Below are positions 8,745 through 16,082 of a DNA stretch of 64,000 bases, one piece after another. The stretch covers positions 6,138,001 through 6,202,000 of the forward strand of contig NZ_CP031969.1 of assembly GCF_003443735.1 (NCBI RefSeq). Direction: 5' to 3'. The notes under the pieces were generated by a model, which saw only the letters and a program-made list of their open reading frames with translations, did not search any database and had not been told where the DNA came from. The first letter of the stretch is position 1, and the number at the start of each line of letters is the position of its first letter. Source of the stretch: Streptomyces sp. CC0208. Lineage in GTDB: Bacteria > Actinomycetota > Actinomycetes > Streptomycetales > Streptomycetaceae. A program made the translations under genes and the position numbers.

Positions 8745-10808
8745 TCACACCCGGGCCCTTTCCCTCGCCCCCGTCCGCCGGGCCGCGGGAGCGTCCAGGT
8801 GGACCATCACCGTGGAGTGGAAGCGGTGCACGGCGTCGTCGACGCTGCGGATGAAGCTGGACTCGGCGTTGCCGCGGCTGTTCCCCATGTTCTTGAAGAG
8901 GGACAGACGGAAACCGGTGATGGCCCCACCCCCCTTCGGCAGCATGTCCGCCGGTTCGGGGCGCAGCCGCTCCAGCGTGCCCCGGGGGCCTCCCGTCCCG
9001 CCCTCCAGCAGGGTTTCGACATGCAGGTCCGCCGGTGCCTCGGCGAGACGGCGGACCAGACGCTTGACCCAGCTCAGGGGATAGCCCTGCTCGGGCGCGG
9101 GGAACTCGATCGAGGTGCGCAGCCTGCCGGTGCGCAGATCGGCGCCGATCGTGAGCAGGCCAGGTGCCTGCTCCACGCGAAGCTCCGCCTGAAGCCGGCC
9201 TTCCACACAGAGCCGGTCGGCGAGCTGCATCCGGCGGGCCTCAGGGTCGGTGCCGCGCCGGGCGCGCTGGGCGGGCAGCACCTTCTGCCCGAGTTCGCCG
9301 CCGAGCCTGAGGCACACCTGACGGACCAGCCGCTCCCAGCTCTCGACCACTTCGAGGGCGCGCGGGTCGCCCTGGCACAGGGTCTCGTCGCTGATGCCGT
9401 TACGCACCGGCACCCAGGCCGAGCCCATGTTCTGGAAACCGTGGCAACCGGAGTTCTCGTGCTGGAGATAGTGCAGCAGCTCCTGGAGCAGCCAGGTCCG
9501 CGCGGCGTTCCCGACGCCCTCGTGCCGGATCAGCATCTGCGCCTGATGGGCCACTTCTGCCCAGGACAGGTGCCACAGCGCCACCTGGTGCTTGCGCCGT
9601 CGGTCGATCCTGACGTCGACCAGGGGACTGCCCTCCAGTGCCACGTCGTTCGACAGCGTGATCACGGCCTCGTAGCCACGCCGGGCGGCGATGTCCATAT
9701 AGGCCTGCACTTGGTCGGCCTTGAGGGCGTTGCCGTTGGTCTTCGTCTCGACGAGAGCCGTCCACAGCTTGCCTGCCCGCTCGATACGGATCACCCCGTC
9801 GGGGCGCCGGGGTGTGTCACCGTGCGGCAGGGAGACCTCGGTGAACGTCTCCATACGGCCCGACGGTGCCCCGAACGCGGCGGTGAGTCGTCTGCCGAAC
9901 CGCGGAACCTGGGTCATCACCGACAGCAGGACCGATGTGGCGCGCATCTCCCGGTCCCGGTCGCTCTTGAGTGCGGAGACCGGAAAGAGCCTGGCGGGTT
10001 TCCAGGAGTCGTTCTCCGCGAGCGACTTCGGTGGCGTGCTGGGCGGCGCGGCCCTCTTCTTGGCGGTGCGGGGCCGGGCAGCCGGTTTGGGTGCTCCGGC
10101 CTCGTCGGCGGACCGGCGGGGAGCCGGAACGGCGTCCAGCGCGCCCGACGGATCCGGCTCCGGAGCCGTGCCTGGCGGCACTCCGACCGGCCGGCCGTTC
10201 ACAGCCGGTTCCGCAGCGGCCGTGACCGCCATGTCGTCCACGACCTCGACGGCCGTCTCCGCGTCGTCGTCGACGTCCACCCCGAAGTCCGTGGCAAGGC
10301 CCGCCAGCCCCGAGTCGTACCCCTGGCCGACGGCGCGGAACTTCCATTCGTCGCCGCGCCGGTACAGCTCGCCGAAGATGATCGCGCTGACCGTTCCGGC
10401 GTCGCCGACGGTGAAGCGCAGGAGGGTTTCGCCGACCGCGTCGGAGAGGGTGACGCGGAGGTCGTCCAGCTCGCCGAAGTGGGCGCCTTCGTAGCGGCTC
10501 GCGGCCACCACCATGCGGTCGACCTCGGGTGGGACCGCGGTCAGGTCGAAACCGATCCGGTCTTCGTTCCCGTCCTCGGTGGGTGTCTTGTCCAGCAGCT
10601 GCACGCTTCCGTCGGCGGCCACCGGGTTGTTGTAGAAGTAGAAGTCGGCGTCGCTGCGGACCTTGCCGTCCTGGCCCAGCAGCAGGACGGACACATCCGC
10701 GTCGCCGTCCCCCGCCGGACTGCTCCAGCCCAGGCTCACGATCACCGAACCGGTGTTCTCGCTCAGGGCCGACAGGGCAGTGTTCGACCCCTTGGTCATT
10801 TCACGCAC
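8745..10808 (-). CDS. TerD-domain protein fused to a PD-(D/E)XK nuclease-like region
   Basis: This 687-residue protein begins with a TerD stress domain (about residues 4-175, with ADFYFYNNP and EDGNEDRIGFDL, the calcium-binding-type loop). A ~90-residue Ala/Pro/Lys linker follows. The large C-terminal region contains D337 in RPDGVI, then E354-T-K356 and Q366 in ADQVQAYMD. That D...ExK...Q order fits the PD-(D/E)XK nuclease fold. A cysteine- and histidine-containing stretch follows (HENSGCHGFQNMG, then ETLCQGDP). The GTG at 10808 is preferred because GGGGGG lies 5 bases upstream; the ATG at 10799 is too far from it. Ter proteins are linked to tellurite, phage and envelope stress. DNA cleavage by this one is inference. 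Monocistronic, divergent from the IclR gene. Confidence 0.8.
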   Translation of the reverse strand: MREMTKGSNTALSALSENTGSVIVSLGWSSPAGDGDADVSVLLLGQDGKVRSDADFYFYNNPVAADGSVQLLDKTPTEDGNEDRIGFDLTAVPPEVDRMVVAASRYEGAHFGELDDLRVTLSDAVGETLLRFTVGDAGTVSAIIFGELYRRGDEWKFRAVGQGYDSGLAGLATDFGVDVDDDAETAVEVVDDMAVTAAAEPAVNGRPVGVPPGTAPEPDPSGALDAVPAPRRSADEAGAPKPAARPRTAKKRAAPPSTPPKSLAENDSWKPARLFPVSALKSDRDREMRATSVLLSVMTQVPRFGRRLTAAFGAPSGRMETFTEVSLPHGDTPRRPDGVIRIERAGKLWTALVETKTNGNALKADQVQAYMDIAARRGYEAVITLSNDVALEGSPLVDVRIDRRRKHQVALWHLSWAEVAHQAQMLIRHEGVGNAARTWLLQELLHYLQHENSGCHGFQNMGSAWVPVRNGISDETLCQGDPRALEVVESWERLVRQVCLRLGGELGQKVLPAQRARRGTDPEARRMQLADRLCVEGRLQAELRVEQAPGLLTIGADLRTGRLRTSIEFPAPEQGYPLSWVKRLVRRLAEAPADLHVETLLEGGTGGPRGTLERLRPEPADMLPKGGGAITGFRLSLFKNMGNSRGNAESSFIRSVDDAVHRFHSTVMVHLDAPAARRTGARERARV

Positions 10809-10999
10809 GAGATCCCCCCTGGATCACATCCCCCACACGCACCACGCATTGTGACGTGTCGCACACGAACACAGTAATACCGGCAGCTCGCACCCGTGTC
10901 CTTCCTGCGGAAACAGGCTGGAGGGGGAGTTCGGGACGTGCCTGACCATTGCCGGAGGAAACAGCATGTCGATAGCCTGTGTTCGTCATGCCGATCGTC

Positions 11000-11015
11000 T
11001 GTTGAAATTTCGAAC
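11000..11015. promoter_or_regulatory. candidate IclR operator (autoregulatory site)
   Basis: The half-perfect dyad TGTTGAAATTTCGAAC lies about 37 bases before the IclR start. The core GAAATTTC with CGAAC is shared with sites before the dehydratase operon (42057) and, more loosely, sites at 16053, 30680, 39758 and 43572. The motif resembles the GAAA-n-TTTC core of known IclR-family operators. Binding is inferred. Confidence 0.55.
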
Positions 11016-11051
11016 GCAGACGCCTTAGACGCAAAGGGAAGGGGGCCGGTT

Positions 11052-11825
11052 GTGGGACGCCTCGTACCTGCCGTGACCCGGGCTCTCGACATTCTCGAGC
11101 TCTTCCTCGACGGAGACGGGACGCTCTCCGCCCCCGACATCGTGCGCAAGCTCCAGCTGCCGCGCACCACCGTGCACGAGCTGGTGACCACTCTCGCCGC
11201 CCGGTCGTACATCGTCCAGGTTCCCGGTCAGCCGGGACGCTACCGGCTCGGGGTGCGGCCCTACCAGCTCGGCAGCCGGTACGCCGAGCAGCTCGACCTC
11301 GCCGCCGAGGGCCAGCAGGTCGCCCGGTCCGTCGCCGAGACCTGTGACGAGACCGTGCACGTGGCGATCCTGGAGGGCACCGACGTCATCTACATCGCCA
11401 AGGTCGACTCGACGCACGCGGTGCGTATGGTGTCGGCCGCCGGCCGGCGCCTGCCCGCGCACTGCACCTCCGTCGGCAAGATGCTCCTCGCCTCCCTCCC
11501 CGAGCCGCAGCTCGCCTCCCGTGTCCCGGAGGACGGCACGCTCGTGGCCATGACGCCCAACAGCATCACCGACCCGGCCGCCCTGCGCGAGGCCCTCGAC
11601 GAGATCCGGCAGCGCGGGGTCGCCGTCGAGAACCGTGAGTCCAACCCGGACGTCTCCTGCGTCGCCGCCCCGGTCCGCGACCGCACCGGGCAGGTCGTCG
11701 CCGCGCTCTCCATCTCGGTGCCGATGATCCGCTGGAGCGACGACCGCCGCGGCGAGCTGGAGCAGCTGGCCGCCAAGGGCGCCGCCGAACTGTCCGAGCG
11801 TCTCGGCCACCGGAGCGTGGGATGA
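11052..11825 (+). CDS. IclR-family transcriptional regulator
   Basis: The 257-residue protein has the IclR winged HTH at the N-terminus (PAVTRALDILELF, then LSAPDIVRKLQLPRTTVHELVTTL) and the C-terminal effector domain (GTDVIYIAKVDS, AHCTSVGKMLLA, then SCVAAPVRDRTGQVVAALSIS). The GTG at 11052 is chosen because the domain begins there and GGGGG lies 6 bases upstream; the frame is open further upstream. IclR proteins sense small organic acids or sugar acids. The stop overlaps the ATG of the lactonase gene (ATGA), so effector metabolism and regulation are coupled. A matching pseudopalindrome sits in its own promoter and before several sugar genes elsewhere in the window. I infer it is the local regulator of arabinan or aldonate catabolism. 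Confidence 0.88.
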   Translation: MGRLVPAVTRALDILELFLDGDGTLSAPDIVRKLQLPRTTVHELVTTLAARSYIVQVPGQPGRYRLGVRPYQLGSRYAEQLDLAAEGQQVARSVAETCDETVHVAILEGTDVIYIAKVDSTHAVRMVSAAGRRLPAHCTSVGKMLLASLPEPQLASRVPEDGTLVAMTPNSITDPAALREALDEIRQRGVAVENRESNPDVSCVAAPVRDRTGQVVAALSISVPMIRWSDDRRGELEQLAAKGAAELSERLGHRSVG

Positions 11826-12670
11826 CCCGCCACACGAAGTACGAGGTCGCCGTACGCGCCGAGGCCACCCTCGGCGAGGGCCCCACCTGGGACGGCGAGC
11901 GGCTGCTGTGGATCGACATCCTGGGCGCCCGGCTCCACAGCTACGACCCCGTGTCCGGGCATCGCACGGTCCGCCTCCTGGACCAGCACATCGGTGCCGT
12001 CAAGCCGCGCACCGGCGGCGGACTCGTCCTCAACCTGCGGGACGGCGTGGCCCTGCTGGACCCCGACGGCTCCTTCCGCTGGCTCCACCACGAGCCCGTC
12101 CCCGGCCGCCGGGCCAACGACGCCGCCGTCGCCCCCGACGGTTCCCTGTGGGCCGGCACCATGCGCTACGACGAAGCACCGGGCGGCGGCACCCTGTCCC
12201 GTGTCACCGGTGACGGCACGCACCACACCGTCCTCGACGACGTGGCCGTCAGCAACGGCACCGGCTGGAGCCCGGACGGCCGGCTCATGTACTACGTCGA
12301 CTCGCCCACCCGCCGCGTCGACGTCTTCGACCACGAGAACGGGCACATCTCCGGCCGCCGGACCCTCGTCGAGATCGAGGACGGCGCCGGTTTCCCCGAC
12401 GGCCTCACGGTCGACGCCGACGGGTGTGTCTGGGTCGCGCTGTGGGACGGGGGAGCGGTCCGCCGCTACACGCCCGACGGCGAGCTGGACCGGGTGATCA
12501 CCCTCCCGGCCCCGCGCGTCACCGCGTGCGCGTTCGGCGGCCCGGACCTGACCGACCTGTACATCACGACGGCCCGGGTGGGCCTGGCCGCCCCGCACCC
12601 GGTGGCCGGCTCCCTGCTGGTGGTGCCGGGCGCGGGCAAAGGCGTACGGCAGCCGTCGTTCGCGGGCTGA
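11822..12670 (+). CDS. SMP-30/gluconolactonase/LRE-family lactonase
   Basis: The 282-residue six-bladed beta-propeller keeps the family metal ligands: Glu in LGEGPTWDG near residue 17, Asn in RRANDAAVAPDG, Asn in VSNGTGWSPDG and Asp in FPDGLTVDADG. Family members hydrolyse aldonolactones to aldonic acids at a divalent metal; some act on L-arabinono- or galactonolactone. It is coupled to the IclR gene by a 4-base overlap. With the zinc dehydrogenase at 40 kb and the sugar-acid dehydratase at 41 kb it would complete an oxidative sugar pathway (dehydrogenase, lactonase, dehydratase), supported by a shared operator motif. The actual lactone is unknown. Confidence 0.88.
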   Translation: MTRHTKYEVAVRAEATLGEGPTWDGERLLWIDILGARLHSYDPVSGHRTVRLLDQHIGAVKPRTGGGLVLNLRDGVALLDPDGSFRWLHHEPVPGRRANDAAVAPDGSLWAGTMRYDEAPGGGTLSRVTGDGTHHTVLDDVAVSNGTGWSPDGRLMYYVDSPTRRVDVFDHENGHISGRRTLVEIEDGAGFPDGLTVDADGCVWVALWDGGAVRRYTPDGELDRVITLPAPRVTACAFGGPDLTDLYITTARVGLAAPHPVAGSLLVVPGAGKGVRQPSFAG

Positions 12671-12677
12671 GCGACGG

Positions 12678-14090
12678 CTACTGCAGCCCCGCCTTCTTCA
12701 ACTCCTCGGCGGTCAGCGGCGGTTCGGTCAACGCCGGTTTCAACGGCCCCCGCACCGCCGCCAGCAGCACAGCCGGCGTCAGCAGCACCTCCGCCCGCCG
12801 CTCCAGTGACGTCACGTCGGTGACCCGGCGGGCGATCCGGCCGTTCCCCGTGGCCGTGCGCATGAGACGCGAGACGTACGCGGCCACGAGCCGGTCCCGG
12901 GCCGTCGGGCCGGCCTCCGTCGCTCCGGGATAGAAGACGTCCTGTCCGGTGGCCAGGTCCCACGCCGCCCCCACCGGCCGGGCCACCGCCCTCTGCACCC
13001 GACGGGACAGCCCGGCCGCCCCGAACCCGTGCCGCCGTGTGAGCTCCCGCAGGATCAGCGCGCTCTGGGCGCCGACGGCCAGACCGTGCCCGTAGACCGG
13101 GTTGTACGCGGCCAAGGCGTCGCCGAGCACCGTGAAGTTCTCCGGCCAGGCCGCCGCCCGCTCGTAGAAGTACCGCCGGTTGACGGTCGTACGGGTGAAG
13201 GCGACCTCGGACAGCGGCTCGGCGCGGGCGAGCAGGTCGCCGATCAGCGGATGTCTGAGTTCCTCGCGGGCGAAGCGTACGAAGTCCTCGCCTGAGGCGT
13301 CGGCGGCGGTGGGTTCGCCGCCGCGGGTGCCGTTGAGGGTGACGATCCAGCGGCCGTCCTCGATCGGCAGCAGGAAGCCCGACCGGCCCGGTCCTGGCTC
13401 GCGGGTGTCGGGCTGGACACTGACGACGGGGAAGCCGTCGCGGGCCTGTTCGGGGGCGAGGTAGAGGCGGCTCGCGTACGCCAGGCCCGAGTCGACCTCA
13501 CGGCGCTCCGGCGCCGGCAGCCCGAGGTCCGCGAGCCAGCGGGGCGTTTTGGAGGCCCGCCCGGTCGCGTCCACGACCGTCCCCGCACCGATGGTCCGTT
13601 CGCGGCCGTCGGCCTCCCGCACCCGCACCCCGGTGACGGCCTCCGCGCCGCCCACCAGCCCCAGCGCCTCCGCGCCGCCGAGCACCTCGACCCGTTCGTC
13701 CGCGAGGACCCGCGCCCGGACCGTGGCGTCCAGCAGGTCCCGGCCGGCCAGGATCACGTGGTGGGACTCGGGCCAGCGCCGGAACCAGCCGTGGGCCGAG
13801 TGGACGACCATGTCGGTGGTGACCGGCGCCCGGCGGGCCCCGGCGTCCAGGAGTGTGGCGGTGATGCCCGGCAGCAGTTCCTCCATCGCCCGGACACCGC
13901 CGGACCACAGCATGTGGGCGTGCCGGGCCTGCGGCAGCCCCTTGCGCGGGGCCGGCCCCCCGGGCAGTTCGTCGCGTTCCACCACGACCACCCGGTCGGC
14001 GAGGCCCGTCAGCGCGGCCGCCGCGAGCATGCCGGTGTGCGATCCCCCGAGGACGACGGCGACTCTGGCGGGGGAGGGGCTTTCAGTCAT
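12678..14090 (-). CDS. FAD-dependent oxidoreductase / monooxygenase
   Basis: The 470-residue flavoprotein has an N-terminal dinucleotide fold (VAVVLGGSHTGMLAAAAL, ending in VVVVERDELP) and a DATGR-type second motif (VVDATGRASK). The late FAD-ribityl motif is GDALAAYNPVYGHGL near residue 330. This matches aromatic hydroxylase-like oxidoreductases of the FAD_binding_3 type, often tailoring or epoxidising enzymes. The ATG overlaps the end of the 7TM-protein gene by 8 bases, so it is the third gene of an ImmA/IrrE - 7TM - flavoprotein operon. It converges on the lactonase gene with a 7-bp gap. Substrate unknown. The context suggests a small-molecule product tied to a membrane sensor rather than core metabolism. 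Confidence 0.82.
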   Translation of the reverse strand: MTESPSPARVAVVLGGSHTGMLAAAALTGLADRVVVVERDELPGGPAPRKGLPQARHAHMLWSGGVRAMEELLPGITATLLDAGARRAPVTTDMVVHSAHGWFRRWPESHHVILAGRDLLDATVRARVLADERVEVLGGAEALGLVGGAEAVTGVRVREADGRERTIGAGTVVDATGRASKTPRWLADLGLPAPERREVDSGLAYASRLYLAPEQARDGFPVVSVQPDTREPGPGRSGFLLPIEDGRWIVTLNGTRGGEPTAADASGEDFVRFAREELRHPLIGDLLARAEPLSEVAFTRTTVNRRYFYERAAAWPENFTVLGDALAAYNPVYGHGLAVGAQSALILRELTRRHGFGAAGLSRRVQRAVARPVGAAWDLATGQDVFYPGATEAGPTARDRLVAAYVSRLMRTATGNGRIARRVTDVTSLERRAEVLLTPAVLLAAVRGPLKPALTEPPLTAEELKKAGLQ

Positions 14091-15315
14091 GCGTGGACAT
14101 GCTCTCTGCCGGGACGGTCGCGCGGGCGCGTACCGCCTTGATCTCGTCGGGGCTGCGCAGGACCTCGGACACGGCCGCGATCTCCTGGAGCAGGTACGTG
14201 GTGTCGGGTTCGCCGTCGCCCTCGGTGTCCGGCGCCTGCCGCCCCGCCTCGACGGCGTCCAGGATCGTCACGGCGGCGGCGAGGGCCTGGGCCCGGCCGC
14301 GCTCGAAGCCGAGGGCGAGCGCGGTGTCGTAGGCCCGCACCCGCAGGTCCTCGTCGATGAACCGGGACAGCTGGAGCAGTGCGTCCCGGATGAAGGTCTC
14401 GCGGCGGATCAGCCGCATCTCGGCGGTGGCGCGCAGGGCGAGCGGCTCACGGCTGCCCGCGACGGTCCGCATCAGCCGGGCCAGGGCCCTGAGGTCGCGG
14501 TGGCGACGGCGGACCAGCCAGCGCTCGTGGAGGTACTGGCCGGCGTGCGGGACGATGAAGCCGATCGCGACCAGGGTGGCGGCGACGCAGGCGGCGGCCG
14601 GGGCGATGTTGGTGTTCAGCCAGTCCAGGTCGTGCCCGGTCCAGCGGGCCACGACGGCGGTGAGCTTGGCCGCGCTGAAGAGCAGGTTCGTCGCGAAGCC
14701 GACCCCGAGGAAGCGCAGTCCCCAGCGCAGCCAGGCGTCGAGGCCGGCGGTGCGGATCCAGTTCCACACCAGCCCGGACGTGATCAGGCTGGCCACGGTG
14801 TGCGCGAGCAGGTAGAGCAGGATCAGCTCGCGCATGAACGGGGTCTCGGCGTAGTAGGTGTCCAGGTCCCGGATCCGCTCCACGGGGACGTCGGCGAGGG
14901 CGAACAGCACCCACATCACGACGACCACGGCCGCGTACACCCAGATCACCCAGCGGGTCGCCCGCCGGGTCCGGGCGTGGTGCTCGGTGCGGCCGTCGCG
15001 CCAGTGCACGACCAGCAGCAGCCAGGACGCGCACAGCGCGGTGAGCAGCGAGTACACCCAGGGCGCGGCGATGTTCGGGACGCCGGTGACCCGGTTCGTC
15101 CAGGCGATGGTGCTCGGGGCCGCGAACAGGAACACCGCGCAGGCGAACAGCAGCAGGCCGCCCACGGCGCGCAGCAGCGGGTCCCGCCACAGCTTGACGA
15201 TGCTGGGCAGCTTGATCGCCAGGGCCGCTCCGAGGACCAGGCCCGGCAGCCAGTACGGGATGCTCAGACCGGTGAGGGACCCGACCGTCCCCGCGGTCAG
15301 GTGGGGGTGTGTCAC
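14083..15315 (-). CDS. MAB_1171c-family (DUF6545) seven-helix membrane protein
   Basis: The protein has 410 residues. Seven hydrophobic helices fill about the first 255 residues. A ~150-residue cytoplasmic helical tail follows (RHRDLRALARLM..., then SRFIDEDLRVRAYDTALALGFERG). The topology, seven helices plus a cytosolic signalling-like tail, fits the MAB_1171c putative transporter family; receptor function is equally possible. The GTG at 15315 overlaps the stop of the ImmA/IrrE gene (GTGA). The frame is open for about 80 residues upstream, but that is the other gene's sequence read in a shifted frame. The partnership with an ImmA/IrrE protease recurs in Streptomyces from memory, where the protease is called a toxin component. 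Confidence 0.75.
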   Translation of the reverse strand: MTHPHLTAGTVGSLTGLSIPYWLPGLVLGAALAIKLPSIVKLWRDPLLRAVGGLLLFACAVFLFAAPSTIAWTNRVTGVPNIAAPWVYSLLTALCASWLLLVVHWRDGRTEHHARTRRATRWVIWVYAAVVVVMWVLFALADVPVERIRDLDTYYAETPFMRELILLYLLAHTVASLITSGLVWNWIRTAGLDAWLRWGLRFLGVGFATNLLFSAAKLTAVVARWTGHDLDWLNTNIAPAAACVAATLVAIGFIVPHAGQYLHERWLVRRRHRDLRALARLMRTVAGSREPLALRATAEMRLIRRETFIRDALLQLSRFIDEDLRVRAYDTALALGFERGRAQALAAAVTILDAVEAGRQAPDTEGDGEPDTTYLLQEIAAVSEVLRSPDEIKAVRARATVPAESMSTHD

Positions 15316-15902
15316 CGCGCTCCGCCTCCGCGGTAGCCGAGGGTTCTCTGGACCGTGCCGGGCCGGGCTCCGGAGCCGCGGCCGGAGACGAACGGCCGGA
15401 ACGCCGCCGCCAGTCGGTGCCCGAAGTCGTCCGCCTCGGCCTCGTCCGCCGCCCGGGAGCCGTCGCGGGCGGCCACGGTCAGGGCGACGGAGTCCCAGCC
15501 GGGCCGTTTGGCCAACGCGTCCGCCGCGGCCGCGTGGTGGTGGGCGTGGCCCGCGTGCAGGTGCCACAACTCATGGCCCAGGATGACCAGTTGCTGCATC
15601 TCCTCGGCCCGCTCCTCGATGATGACCAGGTCGAAGTCCTCGAACTCCACCCACAGTCCGGTCACCGCGATCTCGTCGGGGAACCGCTCGAAGCGCAGGT
15701 CGACGGGCCGTCCGCCGCGCCGGACGCTCATCTCCTGGCACAGGGCCCGGCACAGCTCGGGCACGTCGGCCGGGGGGCGGGGCCGGGCCCGGACCGCGGC
15801 GGTGAGGTGGGAGACCAGATCGCGCATGGCCGAGGTCGCACGGGTGCGTCGTAGCGCCGAGGCGATCCGGGCCGCACTCCTGCGCGCACCCGCGATGTCC
15901 AT
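15312..15902 (-). CDS. ImmA/IrrE-family metallopeptidase
   Basis: The 196-residue protein has the HEXXH zinc motif in LGHELWHLHAGHAHHH (about residues 105-120) and a downstream acidic helix (DEAEADDFGHRLA) supplying the third ligand. That is the ImmA/IrrE (COG2856) pattern. Such proteases cleave or inactivate partner repressors after a stress signal. No XRE repressor gene is adjacent; the partner in the operon is instead a seven-helix membrane protein. The ATG at 15902 with AGGGGGTGG just upstream is chosen over longer upstream starts, which would extend through the divergent promoter. First gene of the three-gene operon, divergent from the arabino-oligosaccharide importer. Confidence 0.82.
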   Translation of the reverse strand: MDIAGARRSAARIASALRRTRATSAMRDLVSHLTAAVRARPRPPADVPELCRALCQEMSVRRGGRPVDLRFERFPDEIAVTGLWVEFEDFDLVIIEERAEEMQQLVILGHELWHLHAGHAHHHAAAADALAKRPGWDSVALTVAARDGSRAADEAEADDFGHRLAAAFRPFVSGRGSGARPGTVQRTLGYRGGGAR

Positions 15903-16001
15903 CCCACCCCCTGAACTCTCCCGCCGCCACAGGACGGGCTGTTCGAGACTACGCGCCCTGTCCGATCCCGTCACGCGATCCGATTTTGCCTGCGCACCCC
16001 A

Positions 16002-16030
16002 TTGACTAGAAAGCGCTTCCTGCCTACGGT
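16002..16030 (+). promoter_or_regulatory. promoter of the arabino-oligosaccharide import operon
   Basis: TTGACT (16002-16007) and TACGGT (16025-16030) are separated by 17 bp. The same arrangement, with identical CTACGGTCCCG around the -10, precedes the GH43 arabinanase at 30629-30657. Homology of the two promoters supports the call. Confidence 0.7.
16008..16021. promoter_or_regulatory. LacI-type operator AGAAAGCGCTTCCT in the promoter spacer
   Basis: A 14-bp near-perfect palindrome centred on AAGCGCTT lies between the -35 and -10, where a bound repressor would block polymerase. The central CG and AAGCGCTT core are typical of LacI/GalR operators. The equivalent place before GH43 is not palindromic, so this control may be specific to the importer. 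Confidence 0.55.
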
Positions 16031-16052
16031 CCCGTTCGAAGTTACGGGCGCA

Positions 16053-16068
16053 ATTCGAGATCTCGAAC
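16053..16068. promoter_or_regulatory. candidate IclR-type operator downstream of the -10
   Basis: ATTCGAGATCTCGAAC contains the perfect 14-bp palindrome TTCGAGATCTCGAA (16054-16067). It matches the ideal GTTCGAAATTTCGAAC at 13 of 16 positions. It begins 28 bp after the start of the -10 hexamer, exactly as the site before GH43 does, and ends 14 bp before the start codon. A repressor bound here would block elongation. Confidence 0.6.
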
Positions 16069-16082
16069 AGATGGGGCAGGGA

